Origin: Mumia sp. Pv4-285
GTDB taxonomy: Bacteria > Actinomycetota > Actinomycetes > Propionibacteriales > Nocardioidaceae
Assembly (NCBI RefSeq): GCF_041320275.1
Contig: NZ_CP162023.1
Coordinates: forward strand, 558,001 to 622,000
Reading direction: 5' to 3'
Length of the DNA: 64,000 nt
Positions 27,649 to 36,338 of this stretch are shown here, in pieces; the stretch's first letter is position 1, and each line of letters opens with the position of its first letter. The notes beneath the pieces were generated by a model. It ran no database searches and was not told the DNA's origin. It was given only the letters and a program-made list of their open reading frames with translations. Made by a program: the position numbers and the translations under genes.

Positions 27649-28739
27649 CGTTCGTACTCTCCTCGGAGGCTGCCGACGTTCAGCGAGCCGTCGGCGGTGG
27701 ATGGGGTGGGGTCTCGATCGCCTTCTATTCCGCTGGTCGGGGCCGGAGCGCCAGCGGAGGATCGAGACCTGGAATCGGTGGCCTCGACCGGCGGGAGGTT
27801 GCCGAGCATCGCGAGGGTGGCCGACGACGGGACGAAGAACAGGCAGCCGCTCGTCGCCGTCGAGAAGTCGAGGATGCGGTCGTAGTTGCCCGCGGGCTTG
27901 CCCACGAACATGTTCTGGAGCATCTCCTCGGTGACCGCCGGGTCCTTGGCGTAGCCGATGAAGTAGGTGCCGACCTCGCCGGCGGCGTAGCTGCCGAACG
28001 CCATGTTGAACCGGACGATGTCGAGGTCGTTGCCGTCGTCGTCGGTGAGGGTGTTGAGCACCACGTGGGAGTTCGACGGCATCACCTCGTCGGCGAGCTC
28101 GACATCGTCGGCCTTGGTGCGGCCGATGATGCGCTCCTGCTCCTCCGTCGACAGCGCTCCCCAGGCGGTGAGGTCGTGGGCGTAGCGCTGGGTGATGACG
28201 TAGCTCCCGCCGAGGAAGTCGTCGTCGTCGTCCACGTACGCCGCCTCGGTGAGGCCCTCTCCGACGGGGTTCTCAGTGCCGTCGACGAACCCGAGCAGGT
28301 CGCGGGCGTCGAAGTAGCGGAAGCCCGGCGTGTCGTCGACGACCCGGACCGCGTCGCCGAGCGCGTCGAGGATCAGGCGCTCGAGCTCGAAGCACAGGTC
28401 GTGCCGCGACGCTCGGATGTGGAACAGCAGGTCACCCGGTGTGCTCGGGGCATCGTGCCGGTAGCCGTCGATCGCGGCGAACGGGCGCAGGTGCGCCGGC
28501 CGGGACGCCGCGCCGAAGCGGTCCCACAGGTCGGAGCCGATGCCGACGACGCACGTGAGGCCGGCGTGCAGGCTACGGAACCCCACGGCGCGGACCAGGT
28601 CGTCGATCTCGCTGACCACGGTGCGCGCGGCCTGAGTGGCATCGGGGCAAGGCTCGACGGTGGCGACGAGGAAGATGGCGTACTCGGTGAGGGGTGCTGT
28701 CACGGCCTGCGGCTCTGGGAAGCGGGAAACGCTGGTCAC
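27645..28739 (-). CDS. DyP-type heme peroxidase with encapsulin-targeting peptide
   Basis: 364 residues. The catalytic domain (~1-315) carries GFVDGTENP with distal D153, the likely proximal heme ligand H225 in NSHVVLN and R243 in IVRFNM. Residues ~350-360 (DGSLNVGSLRG) match the cargo-loading peptide of encapsulated DyPs. Between them residues 318-349 are a low-complexity linker coded by an interspersed repeat. GTG 28739 follows GAGAGGGG and gives VTSVSRFPEPQ, the expected N-terminus; upstream in-frame codons are unsupported. First gene of the three-gene operon. Confidence 0.93.
   Translation of the reverse strand: MTSVSRFPEPQAVTAPLTEYAIFLVATVEPCPDATQAARTVVSEIDDLVRAVGFRSLHAGLTCVVGIGSDLWDRFGAASRPAHLRPFAAIDGYRHDAPSTPGDLLFHIRASRHDLCFELERLILDALGDAVRVVDDTPGFRYFDARDLLGFVDGTENPVGEGLTEAAYVDDDDDFLGGSYVITQRYAHDLTAWGALSTEEQERIIGRTKADDVELADEVMPSNSHVVLNTLTDDDGNDLDIVRFNMAFGSYAAGEVGTYFIGYAKDPAVTEEMLQNMFVGKPAGNYDRILDFSTATSGCLFFVPSSATLAMLGNLPPVEATDSRSRSSAGAPAPTSGIEGDRDPTPSTADGSLNVGSLRGEYER
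27701..27795. repeat. Interspersed repeat lying inside the DyP coding sequence
   Basis: The stretch contains GGGGTGGGGTCTCGATCG, CCGCTGGTCGG, CGCCAGCGGAGGATCGAGACC split across 27750-27770 and GGCCTCGACCGGCGGG, all matching the intergenic array at 20287-20516 (the CCAGCGGAGGATCGAGACC block is identical). It encodes the linker in front of the DyP targeting peptide with no frame disruption. Confidence 0.8.
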
Positions 28740-28834
28740 GACACCCCTCTCGTCGACTGCTGTGGGACAGCGTACGGCCTGCGCTCGTCGCTCACCCGAG
28801 ACGTACACTCGAAGCACCCCCAGGAGGTGACGAG

Positions 28835-29227
28835 ATGAGCACCAGGTCGCTCGTGACTCTCGACGTCGACGAGGCGCGCGAGCTCCTCATGACGGCCGGG
28901 GTGGGCCACATCGCGTACGAGTCCCGACGAGGAGTCGACGTCACGCCGGTCAACTACCGTGTCGACGGAGACACGATCTTCATCCGCACGGTCGTGGACG
29001 GCACACTGGCAGAGCTGGCTCCAGGCCCAGAGACCGTCGCATTCCTGGTGACCTATCTCGACCGGCTGTCGCAGACCGGGTGGAGCGTCAAGGTCCGCGG
29101 CCCCATCCGTGCCGTCGACGAGACCTCCAGGCCCCCCGCCGTCGACCCGGAGCCGTGGATGGGGTTCCCCGGGACGGTGCTCCTCGGGTTGACGATCGAA
29201 GAGCTGACAGGGCGGCGCGTGGCCTGA
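28835..29227 (+). CDS. Pyridoxamine 5'-phosphate oxidase-family protein
   Basis: 130 residues with the split-barrel flavin-binding pattern: LLMTAGVGHIAYESRRGVDVTPVNYRVDGDTIFIRT, then VAFLVTYLDRLSQTGWSVKVRGPIRAV. The family includes FMN- and F420-dependent reductases and heme-handling proteins; cofactor cannot be decided. ATG 28835 is preceded by CAGGAGGTGA, a strong ribosome binding site. It is divergent from DyP with a 95-bp gap containing TACACT at 28804-28809 as a possible -10 box. Confidence 0.85.
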   Translation: MSTRSLVTLDVDEARELLMTAGVGHIAYESRRGVDVTPVNYRVDGDTIFIRTVVDGTLAELAPGPETVAFLVTYLDRLSQTGWSVKVRGPIRAVDETSRPPAVDPEPWMGFPGTVLLGLTIEELTGRRVA

Positions 29228-29234
29228 GCGCCTG

Positions 29235-30194
29235 TCACGCCGGTTCGAGGGTCGGCTCGTCCGGGGTCGCCGGGCTCAGGACGCACTCGACGACGAGCGG
29301 GTGCTCCTCGATCCGCCGCTCGAGGGCGCGCAGCGCATAGGCGACGGCGGCCTCGCGCGTGTCGCCGACCAGGTCCACGTGTGCGACGACGTACACCTGG
29401 CGCGGTCCCACGAACTCGACGTGCAGGTAGGTGACGCGTTCGATCTCGTCGACGCGAGCCAGCATCGCCAGTGTGCGGTCGCGCTGCGACGGCGACACGT
29501 GCTCCCCGACGATGAAGCGCCGGTTGCGGTCGATGAGCACGACGGCGACGACGGCGAGCAGGACGCCGACGGCGATGGAGCCGATCGCGTCGGGGACCGG
29601 AGACCCGGTGAGCTGGTGCGCGAGGATCCCCACGAACGCGATGAACAGCCCGATCAGTGCGGCGGCGTCCTCGGCGAAGACTGCGCGGAGCGTCGGGTCG
29701 GACGTGGTCAGCGCCGCGTCGACGACGTCGATGCTCTCGCGGCGAGCGGCCCCTCGGGTCTGACGGAAGGCCTGGGTGAAGGAGACGCCCTCGAGCACGA
29801 ACGCGATGCCGAGCACCGCGTACGCGATGCCGAAGTCGCCGGCCGGCTCCGGATCGAGCAGCTCGGTGACGCCGTGCCAGATCGAGACCGCAGCACCGGC
29901 GGTGAAGAGGCCGATCGCGGCGAACATCGACCAGACGTACGCCTCGCGGCCGTAGCCGAGCGGGTGCGCGGCGTCGGGGCGGCCCCGAGAGCGTCGGTCC
30001 GCGATGAGCAGGAAGACCTCGTTGCCGGTGTCGGCCCACGAGTGCGCGGCCTCCGCGACCATCGACGCCGATCCCGTGAGGGCGGCCGCCACGCTCTTCG
30101 CGATCGCGATGAGCGCATTCATGCTGAAGGCGAGGACGACGGTGAGCGTGCTGTCACCGCCTGCGGTCGGGCGCTGCGCGTCGTCGTCGCTCAC
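29235..30194 (-). CDS. Cation diffusion facilitator (CDF) metal transporter
   Basis: 319 residues, starting at GTG 30194. Six TM helices; the metal site is visible as HSWADTGNEVFL (HxxxD in TM2) and AEDAAALIGLFIAFVG (xxxxD in TM5). A cytoplasmic domain of about 90 residues follows from ~225 (RDRTLAMLARVDEIERVTYLHVEFVGP). The family exports Zn2+, Fe2+ or Mn2+ by proton antiport; the HxxxD/D pair suits Zn or Mn, which is not settled. Confidence 0.9.
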   Translation of the reverse strand: MSDDDAQRPTAGGDSTLTVVLAFSMNALIAIAKSVAAALTGSASMVAEAAHSWADTGNEVFLLIADRRSRGRPDAAHPLGYGREAYVWSMFAAIGLFTAGAAVSIWHGVTELLDPEPAGDFGIAYAVLGIAFVLEGVSFTQAFRQTRGAARRESIDVVDAALTTSDPTLRAVFAEDAAALIGLFIAFVGILAHQLTGSPVPDAIGSIAVGVLLAVVAVVLIDRNRRFIVGEHVSPSQRDRTLAMLARVDEIERVTYLHVEFVGPRQVYVVAHVDLVGDTREAAVAYALRALERRIEEHPLVVECVLSPATPDEPTLEPA

Positions 30195-30239
30195 ACCCCG
30201 GTTCTACCGTCGTCGCGGTGCGTGCGCAGGTCTGACGGC

Positions 30240-31436
30240 TCAGCGCGCGACGAGCGCGACGGTCAGCGCCCCCGCGGCGACGGCCACGGGTGCGAGGACG
30301 AGGCCCTGACCCAGCGTCCGTCGCCACGTCGGTCGCGGGCTGTCTCCGCTGTGCCGCTGGACCTGACGCCACCACAGCAGCGTGGCCAGCGACCCCCACG
30401 GTGTCAGCAGCGGCCCGGCGCCGACCGCGACGAGGAGCACGGCCGTACGCGCGGCGTCGTCGAGCGCGACGGGTGCGAGCGCGAGGAACGCAGGGAGGTT
30501 GTTGATCCCGTTGGCCGCACCGGCTCCGACAGCGGCGAGGCGCGCGAGGTCGCCGAGCCCGTTCCCGCTGCCCGCGATGCTCGCAGCGAGGTCGTCGAGC
30601 CCGTGAGCGTGGGCCCCACCGACGACGACGAACAGGCATGCCACCGCGACGACCATGCGCCACGGGACCAGGTCGGATGCCGCGACGACGAGGCTGCGGC
30701 GGCGGACGAGGACGGCTGCGCCGAGGACGACCGCCCCTGCGACGGCCACCCACGCGTACGAGGCTCCGGCGACGAAGCCCACCACCACGGCGACGGTGGT
30801 CACGGTCGCCGTCCGGAGCAGCACGGGGTCGTCGGGTCGAGCGTCCGGGGCCGCGACGAACCGGCCGGTGATCCGGCGGCGGTGCAGGACTGCGAGCACG
30901 ACGAGGGTGGCGCCGACCACCGCGACCGCGGGCAGCGCCATCGTCGCGACGTAGCTCGTACCGGCCCGTTCGAAGGACGGCGCTGCCAGGAGGTTCGTCA
31001 GGTTGGAGACCGGGAGCAGCAACGACGCGGTGTTGGCGAGCGCGACCACGGTGAGGGTGAGCGGGATCGGGTCGGACCCCGTCCGTCGCGCCATCGCGAG
31101 GACGACCGGCGTGAGCAGCACCGCGGTGGTGTCCAGCGAGAGCGTGACGGTGCAGAGCGTCGCGAGCGCAGCCACCCAGACCCACAGGAGGAGCCGTCGT
31201 CCGGCCGACGCGCGGACCGCCACTCCCGCGGCGGCGTCGAACAGCCCGCAGACGGCGCACAGCTCCGCGTACGCGGTGATCGCGACGACGAAGACGAGGA
31301 CTGGACCGGTGTGGTGGAGGAGGTCGACGGCGGCGTCGGACGGGAGCCAGCCAGTCACGAGGACGAGGGTGGCGGCGAGCGCCGCGGCAGCGGGAAGGGC
31401 GGCCGCGGGGGCGGCGGCACGGCTGACGACCCTCAC
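30240..31436 (-). CDS. ArsB/NhaD-like ion transporter permease
   Basis: About 398 residues with 10-12 TM helices. Conserved pieces are LSLDTTAVLLTPVVLAMARR, ALANTASLLLPVSNLTNLLA and GINNLPAFLALAPV, matching the repeated NxxSxxxPVSNLTN pattern of the ion-transporter superfamily (arsenite, citrate or Na+ exporters). No arsC, arsR or arsA is nearby, so arsenite is not established. The start is uncertain: GTG 31436 gives a natural short N-terminus before TM1; ATG 31481 would add a basic extension. No good ribosome binding site precedes either. Confidence 0.8.
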   Translation of the reverse strand: MRVVSRAAAPAAALPAAAALAATLVLVTGWLPSDAAVDLLHHTGPVLVFVVAITAYAELCAVCGLFDAAAGVAVRASAGRRLLLWVWVAALATLCTVTLSLDTTAVLLTPVVLAMARRTGSDPIPLTLTVVALANTASLLLPVSNLTNLLAAPSFERAGTSYVATMALPAVAVVGATLVVLAVLHRRRITGRFVAAPDARPDDPVLLRTATVTTVAVVVGFVAGASYAWVAVAGAVVLGAAVLVRRRSLVVAASDLVPWRMVVAVACLFVVVGGAHAHGLDDLAASIAGSGNGLGDLARLAAVGAGAANGINNLPAFLALAPVALDDAARTAVLLVAVGAGPLLTPWGSLATLLWWRQVQRHSGDSPRPTWRRTLGQGLVLAPVAVAAGALTVALVAR

Positions 31437-31514
31437 CGAGAAAGCGTACGGGCCCCGCCGTGAACGTGAGGGGTGCCTCATGTCTTGGCCGTGGCGGTGT
31501 GTCACGCTGGACGG

Positions 31515-32903
31515 GTGCCTGCACCGAGCGTCTCGTACTCCATCACCATCCGCCTCGAGGTCCCGTCCGGGGGGTCGGCCGTCAGCGACCTGACCACCGT
31601 CGTCGAGAAGGCCGGCGGCATCGTCACGGCACTCGACGTCACCGGCTCGCACACCGAGCTTCTCCAGATCGACCTCACCGTGGCGACGTCCGACACCGAC
31701 CACGCCGACCGGATCGTCGCCGCACTCCGCGCGATCGGGGACGCCGACGTCAAGAAGGTCTCCGACCGTACGTTCCTCATGCACCTCGGCGGTGTCATCG
31801 AGGTCGCGACCAAGCACCCGCTGCGGACCCGAGACGACCTCTCGATGATCTACACGCCCGGCGTCGCCCGGATCAGTGAGGCGATCGCGCGCGACAAGGA
31901 GGACGCCCGCCGCCTGACGGTCAAGCGCAACGCCGTCGCGGTCGTCACCGACGGGTCCGCCGTCCTCGGGCTCGGCGACATCGGCCCGTACGCGGCGCTT
32001 CCCGTGATGGAGGGCAAGGCGGCACTGTTCAAGACCTTCGCCGACATCGACGCCTGGCCGTTGTGCCTCGACACCCACGACGTCGACTCGATCGTCGAGA
32101 CCGTGGCGGCGATCGCCCCGGGCTTCGCAGGCATCAACCTCGAGGACATCGCGGCGCCGAAGTGCTTCGAGATCGAGGACCGGCTGCGTGCGCGCCTCGA
32201 CATCCCGGTGTTCCACGACGACCAGCACGGTACGGCGATCGTCGCGCTCGCCTCGCTGCGCAACGCCCTGCGTGTGGTCGGCAAGGACATCGCCGACGTC
32301 CGCATCGTCATGTCAGGCGCCGGGGCCGCGGGGACGGCGATCCTCAAGCTCGTCCTCGAGGCCGGGGCGACGGATGTGGTCGTGTGCGACATCGACGGTG
32401 TCGTCCACGCGGATCGCCCGGGGCTCGTCGGTCAGCTCCGCTGGATCGCCGAGCACACCAACCCGCGCGGCGTGACCGGATCGCTGCGCGACGTCATCGG
32501 CGGCGCCGACGTCTTCATCGGCGTCTCTGCCCCGAACGTGCTGACGATCGACGACGTGGAGTCGATGAACGACGGCTCGATCGTGTTCGCGCTCGCCAAC
32601 CCGACCCCGGAGATCGATCCCGCGCTCGCCCGCGCGCACGCGACGGTGGTGGCGACGGGGCGGTCGGACTATCCCAACCAGATCAACAACGTGCTCGCGT
32701 TCCCCGGGGTGTTCCGCGGTCTGCTCGACGCGCAGAGCCACGGCATCGGGACGGACGTCCTCCTCGCCGCGTCGGAGGCGATCGCGGCGACCGTCTCCGA
32801 CGACGAGCTGAACGCCAACTACATCATCCCGAGCGTCTTCCACCCCGACGTGCACGACCGCGTCGCGGAGGCCGTACGCGCGGTGGCGTCGGAGTCGCGC
32901 TGA
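31515..32903 (+). CDS. NAD(P)-dependent malic enzyme with N-terminal ACT domain
   Basis: 462 residues. Residues ~7-80 form an ACT-like domain (SYSITIRLEVPSG...LTTVVEKAGGIVTALDV). The catalytic malic-enzyme core follows with MIYTPGVARIS, LGLGDIGPYAALPVMEGKA, NLEDIAAPKCFEIE, FHDDQHGTAIV, MSGAGAAGTAIL (nucleotide-binding glycine loop) and FALANPTPEI. It oxidatively decarboxylates malate to pyruvate and CO2, supplying NAD(P)H. GTG 31515 is taken as it gives the family N-terminus; an in-frame ATG at 31473 is weaker. Confidence 0.93.
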   Translation: MPAPSVSYSITIRLEVPSGGSAVSDLTTVVEKAGGIVTALDVTGSHTELLQIDLTVATSDTDHADRIVAALRAIGDADVKKVSDRTFLMHLGGVIEVATKHPLRTRDDLSMIYTPGVARISEAIARDKEDARRLTVKRNAVAVVTDGSAVLGLGDIGPYAALPVMEGKAALFKTFADIDAWPLCLDTHDVDSIVETVAAIAPGFAGINLEDIAAPKCFEIEDRLRARLDIPVFHDDQHGTAIVALASLRNALRVVGKDIADVRIVMSGAGAAGTAILKLVLEAGATDVVVCDIDGVVHADRPGLVGQLRWIAEHTNPRGVTGSLRDVIGGADVFIGVSAPNVLTIDDVESMNDGSIVFALANPTPEIDPALARAHATVVATGRSDYPNQINNVLAFPGVFRGLLDAQSHGIGTDVLLAASEAIAATVSDDELNANYIIPSVFHPDVHDRVAEAVRAVASESR

Positions 32904-32928
32904 GCTTCGACGCCGACGGGCGCCGGGC

Positions 32929-33423
32929 TCAGCGAAGCCCGAGGCCTGGCGGGTGGGGGAGCGCCGGCCAGGAGTCGCCGGCAGCGATCGCCGTGTCGAG
33001 CAGCGCCGCCACGTCGTCGGGCCACGGGACCGTACGCCGCTGCTCGAGGCTGACGTGACCCTCGATGAACTCGAACGTGTTCGCGAGGGCCCCCGTCGTC
33101 GTGTCGAACAGCAGCTGGATCCCGTGGACGACCTTCGACGACCGCGCGAGCATCCGGACGTAGACCGCGACGTCGTGACCGACCAGCACCTCGTCGAGGT
33201 AGCGGATCCGGTGCTCGATGCTGAACGCGCTCAGCCCACGCACGTCGCGGTACGACTCGTCGAACCCGATCGCCTCGAACGCCACGTCGCCCGCCCGCGC
33301 GTGCAGGTCGAAGTAGTGCCGGATGTTGACGTGGCCGTTGCCGTCCTCGTACTCGGCAGGGACGGTGAGGACGAGGTCCGGCTCGGCGCCGGCCATGTCC
33401 GCGATGCGGAGCGCGCCGCTCAC
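32929..33423 (-). CDS. Hotdog-fold acyl-CoA thioesterase, coupled to menB
   Basis: 164 residues starting at GTG 33423. The hotdog pattern is clear: [34 protein letters not shown], then [41 protein letters not shown], matching 4-hydroxybenzoyl-CoA-thioesterase-like enzymes with catalytic Asp/Glu in the loop EDGNGHVN. It overlaps the menB stop by GTGA. Menaquinone synthesis needs hydrolysis of DHNA-CoA right after MenB, so this is a candidate for that activity. Confidence 0.8.
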   Translation of the reverse strand: MSGALRIADMAGAEPDLVLTVPAEYEDGNGHVNIRHYFDLHARAGDVAFEAIGFDESYRDVRGLSAFSIEHRIRYLDEVLVGHDVAVYVRMLARSSKVVHGIQLLFDTTTGALANTFEFIEGHVSLEQRRTVPWPDDVAALLDTAIAAGDSWPALPHPPGLGLR

Positions 33424-34256
33424 GCGCGCCGCGGGAACTGCGTGAAGTCGGGCGTGCGCTTCTCCTTGTAGGCGTCGCGGCCCTCCTTGGCCTCGTCGTT
33501 GCCGTAGAAGAGCAGGTTGGTGTCGTGCGCGAGCTGCTGCAGGCCGGCGTAGCCGTCCTCGGAGGCGTGGAAGCTCGCCTTCATCAGTCGCAGCGCGTAC
33601 GGAGAGAGTGCGAGCATCTCGCGGCACCACTTCACGGTCTCGCTCTCGAGGTCGGCGAGCGGGACGACCGTGTTGACCATGCCCATGTCGAGCGCCTGCT
33701 GGGCGTCGTACTGGCGGCAGAGGAACCAGATCTCCTTGGCCTTCTTCATGCCGACCAGCTGCGACAGAGAGCTCGCACCGAAGCCGCCGTCGAAGGAGCC
33801 GACCTTGGGGCCGACCTGTCCGAAGCGCGCGTTGTCGGCGGCGATCGTGAGGTCGGCGACGACGTGCAGCACGTGCCCGCCGCCGATCGCCCACCCGGCG
33901 ACCATCGCGACGATCGGCTTGGGGCAGCGGCGCATCTGCACGTGCAGGTCGGTGACGTGGAAGCGGCCGGTGGCGCCGGCGTCGGTCTTGTAGCCGGAGT
34001 CGCCGCGCACCCGCTGGTCGCCTCCGGAGCAGAACGCCTTGTCGCCCTCGCCGGTGAGGATGATGACGCCGACCGACTCGTCCTCGCGTGCCACGGTGAG
34101 GGCGTCGGAGATCTCGATGATCGTCTGCGGCCGGAAGGCGTTGTGCACCTCGGGCCGGTTGATCGTGATCTTGGCGATGCCGTCGTCGGTGGTCTCGTAC
34201 CGGATGTCGGTGTAGTCGCCCGCGGAGCTCCAGACGACGGGGGTGGAGTCAGTCAT
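33420..34256 (-). CDS. menB: 1,4-Dihydroxy-2-naphthoyl-CoA synthase
   Basis: 278 residues, crotonase fold. MenB-specific features are visible: [88 protein letters not shown] with the catalytic Asp/Gly region, [31 protein letters not shown] and a C-terminal KEKRTPDF. It cyclises o-succinylbenzoyl-CoA to DHNA-CoA in menaquinone synthesis. ATG 34256 has GGAG nine bases upstream. Confidence 0.95.
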   Translation of the reverse strand: MTDSTPVVWSSAGDYTDIRYETTDDGIAKITINRPEVHNAFRPQTIIEISDALTVAREDESVGVIILTGEGDKAFCSGGDQRVRGDSGYKTDAGATGRFHVTDLHVQMRRCPKPIVAMVAGWAIGGGHVLHVVADLTIAADNARFGQVGPKVGSFDGGFGASSLSQLVGMKKAKEIWFLCRQYDAQQALDMGMVNTVVPLADLESETVKWCREMLALSPYALRLMKASFHASEDGYAGLQQLAHDTNLLFYGNDEAKEGRDAYKEKRTPDFTQFPRRA

Positions 34257-34292
34257 GGGGCCATTCTCCACACCCGCCGCCGGAGCGAGACG

Positions 34293-34787
34293 TCAGCGTG
34301 CGCCGAGCGAGCGCCAGTAGGCGTTGAGCGCGCCATTGGTCTTGATGAACCACACGAACGGTCCGACGAGGATGAACATGCCGGGGAAGTACCAGAGGCC
34401 GGTCACGGCGCTCACCGGCCGCTTCTGGCCGCGACGCTCGTAGAGTCCGCCGACCTCGTTGGAGGTGACGTACGGCATGACGATGCCGACGAAGATCGTC
34501 AGCAGGAGTGCGATGCCGCCACCGAGTCCCTGCTGGGAGTGGCGCTTCATCTCCTCGTGGGTCTTGTACCACCAGTACAGCTGGTAGAAGCCGAGCGTGA
34601 CGATCGTCAGCAGCATGCAGACGCCGGTCGAACGCACCTTGCCGAGCGGGCCCGCCGCCGGCGGGTACGGCGCCACCGCCGCGTGCTGCGGGGCAAGAGG
34701 CGCGCCGGGGTACGGCGTCGAGGGGGCGGGCAGGTGTGAGATCTCGTGGGAGTTCGCAGGTGCGGGCGGCAGGGTCGAGTCAGTCAT
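34293..34787 (-). CDS. DUF4234 membrane protein
   Basis: 164 residues. An N-terminal Pro/Ala-rich cytoplasmic segment of ~48 residues is followed by TM helices at about 52-72, 88-108 and 132-152. The motif TGVCMLLTIVTLGFYQLYWWYKTHEEMKRH is typical of DUF4234 proteins common in actinobacteria. Function unknown. It is divergent from xylB across a 140-bp gap. Confidence 0.8.
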   Translation of the reverse strand: MTDSTLPPAPANSHEISHLPAPSTPYPGAPLAPQHAAVAPYPPAAGPLGKVRSTGVCMLLTIVTLGFYQLYWWYKTHEEMKRHSQQGLGGGIALLLTIFVGIVMPYVTSNEVGGLYERRGQKRPVSAVTGLWYFPGMFILVGPFVWFIKTNGALNAYWRSLGAR

Positions 34788-34895
34788 CGGTGTCCTTGGG
34801 GTGGGGAGTCTTAGGGGAGTCCAAGCCGGAAGGTAGCGGATGGCGGCGACACCTGGGCCCGATTCGAAGATTCGTCTCGCTGCAAGCCGCTTGAC

Positions 34896-34918
34896 TTTAA
34901 TTCACGACTCGTACTAAA
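34896..34918 (+). promoter_or_regulatory. Putative XylR (ROK) operator overlapping the xylB promoter
   Basis: TTTAATTC (34896-34903) and GTACTAAA (34911-34918) form an imperfect inverted repeat around a 7-bp centre, six of eight positions matching. A TTGACT at 34891-34896 and TACTAA at 34912-34917 suggest a promoter with a short spacer, the operator covering it. ROK xylose repressors bind AT-rich palindromes at such sites. Confidence 0.45.
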
Positions 34919-34927
34919 CAGGGGGAC

Positions 34928-36316
34928 GTGGCTCACACCATCGTCGGGATCGACTCCTCCACCACCGCGACCAAGGCGCTCCTCGTGGACGCGCTCGACG
35001 GCCGCGTGCTCGACCGGCGCGTCGTCCGGCACCCCGAGGGGACGGCCGTCGACCCTCGCCACTGGCTGAAGGCGTGCGACGACGCGGTCGGCGACTGGCT
35101 GTCCGACGCGAACGCAGTCGCCGTCGCGGGGCAGCAGCACGGCATGGTCGCGCTCGACGAGGACGGCGACCCGGTCCACGACGCGCTGCTGTGGAACGAC
35201 ACCCGCTCCGCCGACGCGGCGCACGACCTCGTCGACGAGATGGGCGGTCCCCAGGCCTGCGCCGATGCGGTCGGCAGCGTCCTTGTCGCATCGTTCACCG
35301 CGACGAAGCTGCGGTGGCTGCGCGACCACCGGCCCGAGGCGGCGGCGCGTACCGCGCAGGTGCTGCTGCCGCACGACTACGTGTCGTGGCACCTCACCGG
35401 ACGCCGTACGCAGGCGTTCACCGATCGCGGCGACGCGTCGGGCACCGGCTACTTCGACGCCCGCAGCGGCGCGTGGCGCGACGACCTCGCCGAGCGCGCT
35501 CTCGGGCGTCCCGTCGCGTTGCCCCGGATCGTGACCGACGGCGCGGCGGCGTACGAGCACGAGTCAGGACTCGTGGTCACGGGTGGCACCGGCGACAACA
35601 TGGGCGCCGCGCTCGGGCTCGGCCTCCGCCCCGGCGACGTCGCCGTGTCGATCGGCACCTCGGGGGTCGCGAGCGCCGTGTCGGCCTCGCCGGTCGCCGA
35701 CGGTACGGGGGCGGTGACGGGCTTCGCCGACGCGACCGGCCGTTATCTGCCGATGGTCACCACGATGAACGCTGCCGGGATCCTCGACCTGCAGGCCCGG
35801 CTGCTCGGCGTCGACCACGCCGAGCTCGGTCGGCTCGCGCTCGCCTCGTCGCCGGGCGCGGGCGGGCTCGTCGTCTCGCCCTACTACGGCGGCGAGCGCA
35901 CCCCCAACCGCCCGCGGGCCACCGGTGTCTGGTCCGGCCTGACGCCGGCCACGACTCGCGAGGACCTCGCGCGAGCCGTCGTCGAGGCGATGCTGTGCTC
36001 GCTCGCCGACGCCGTCGACCTCCTGCGCGAGCGTGTCGGAGGCATCGACGGGCGGATCCTCCTCATCGGCGGCGCCACCGCCAACCCCGCCGTACGCGCC
36101 CTCGCCCCAGCGGTCCTCGGCGGTCCGGTCCACGTCCCCGAGCCTGCCGAGTACGTCGCGCTCGGCGCCGCTCGCCAGGCTGCCTGGGCGTGCAGCGGCC
36201 AGGCCGAGCCGCCCGACTGGGACGCCCGCGGCACCGAGGTGCTCGAGGCCGACCCGACCCCCGCCGTACGCGAGACCTATGCCCTTCTCCGCGACCGCAC
36301 GGCCGCGTGGGACTGA
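34928..36316 (+). CDS. xylB: Xylulokinase
   Basis: 462 residues of the FGGY sugar-kinase family. Motifs: [17 protein letters not shown] (phosphate 1), [70 protein letters not shown] and [21 protein letters not shown] (adenosine-binding). It phosphorylates D-xylulose to enter the pentose phosphate pathway. GTG 34928 follows AGGGGGA. It is the first gene of xylB-xylA-ROK regulator. Confidence 0.93.
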   Translation: MAHTIVGIDSSTTATKALLVDALDGRVLDRRVVRHPEGTAVDPRHWLKACDDAVGDWLSDANAVAVAGQQHGMVALDEDGDPVHDALLWNDTRSADAAHDLVDEMGGPQACADAVGSVLVASFTATKLRWLRDHRPEAAARTAQVLLPHDYVSWHLTGRRTQAFTDRGDASGTGYFDARSGAWRDDLAERALGRPVALPRIVTDGAAAYEHESGLVVTGGTGDNMGAALGLGLRPGDVAVSIGTSGVASAVSASPVADGTGAVTGFADATGRYLPMVTTMNAAGILDLQARLLGVDHAELGRLALASSPGAGGLVVSPYYGGERTPNRPRATGVWSGLTPATTREDLARAVVEAMLCSLADAVDLLRERVGGIDGRILLIGGATANPAVRALAPAVLGGPVHVPEPAEYVALGAARQAAWACSGQAEPPDWDARGTEVLEADPTPAVRETYALLRDRTAAWD

Positions 36317-36338
36317 CCGCACCACCCGAGAGGACACC

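Noticed and set aside
32904-32938. Terminator between malic enzyme and the thioesterase
   Set aside because: Only a 6-bp stem (GCTTCG/CGAAGC) with a 23-nt loop; too weak to list.
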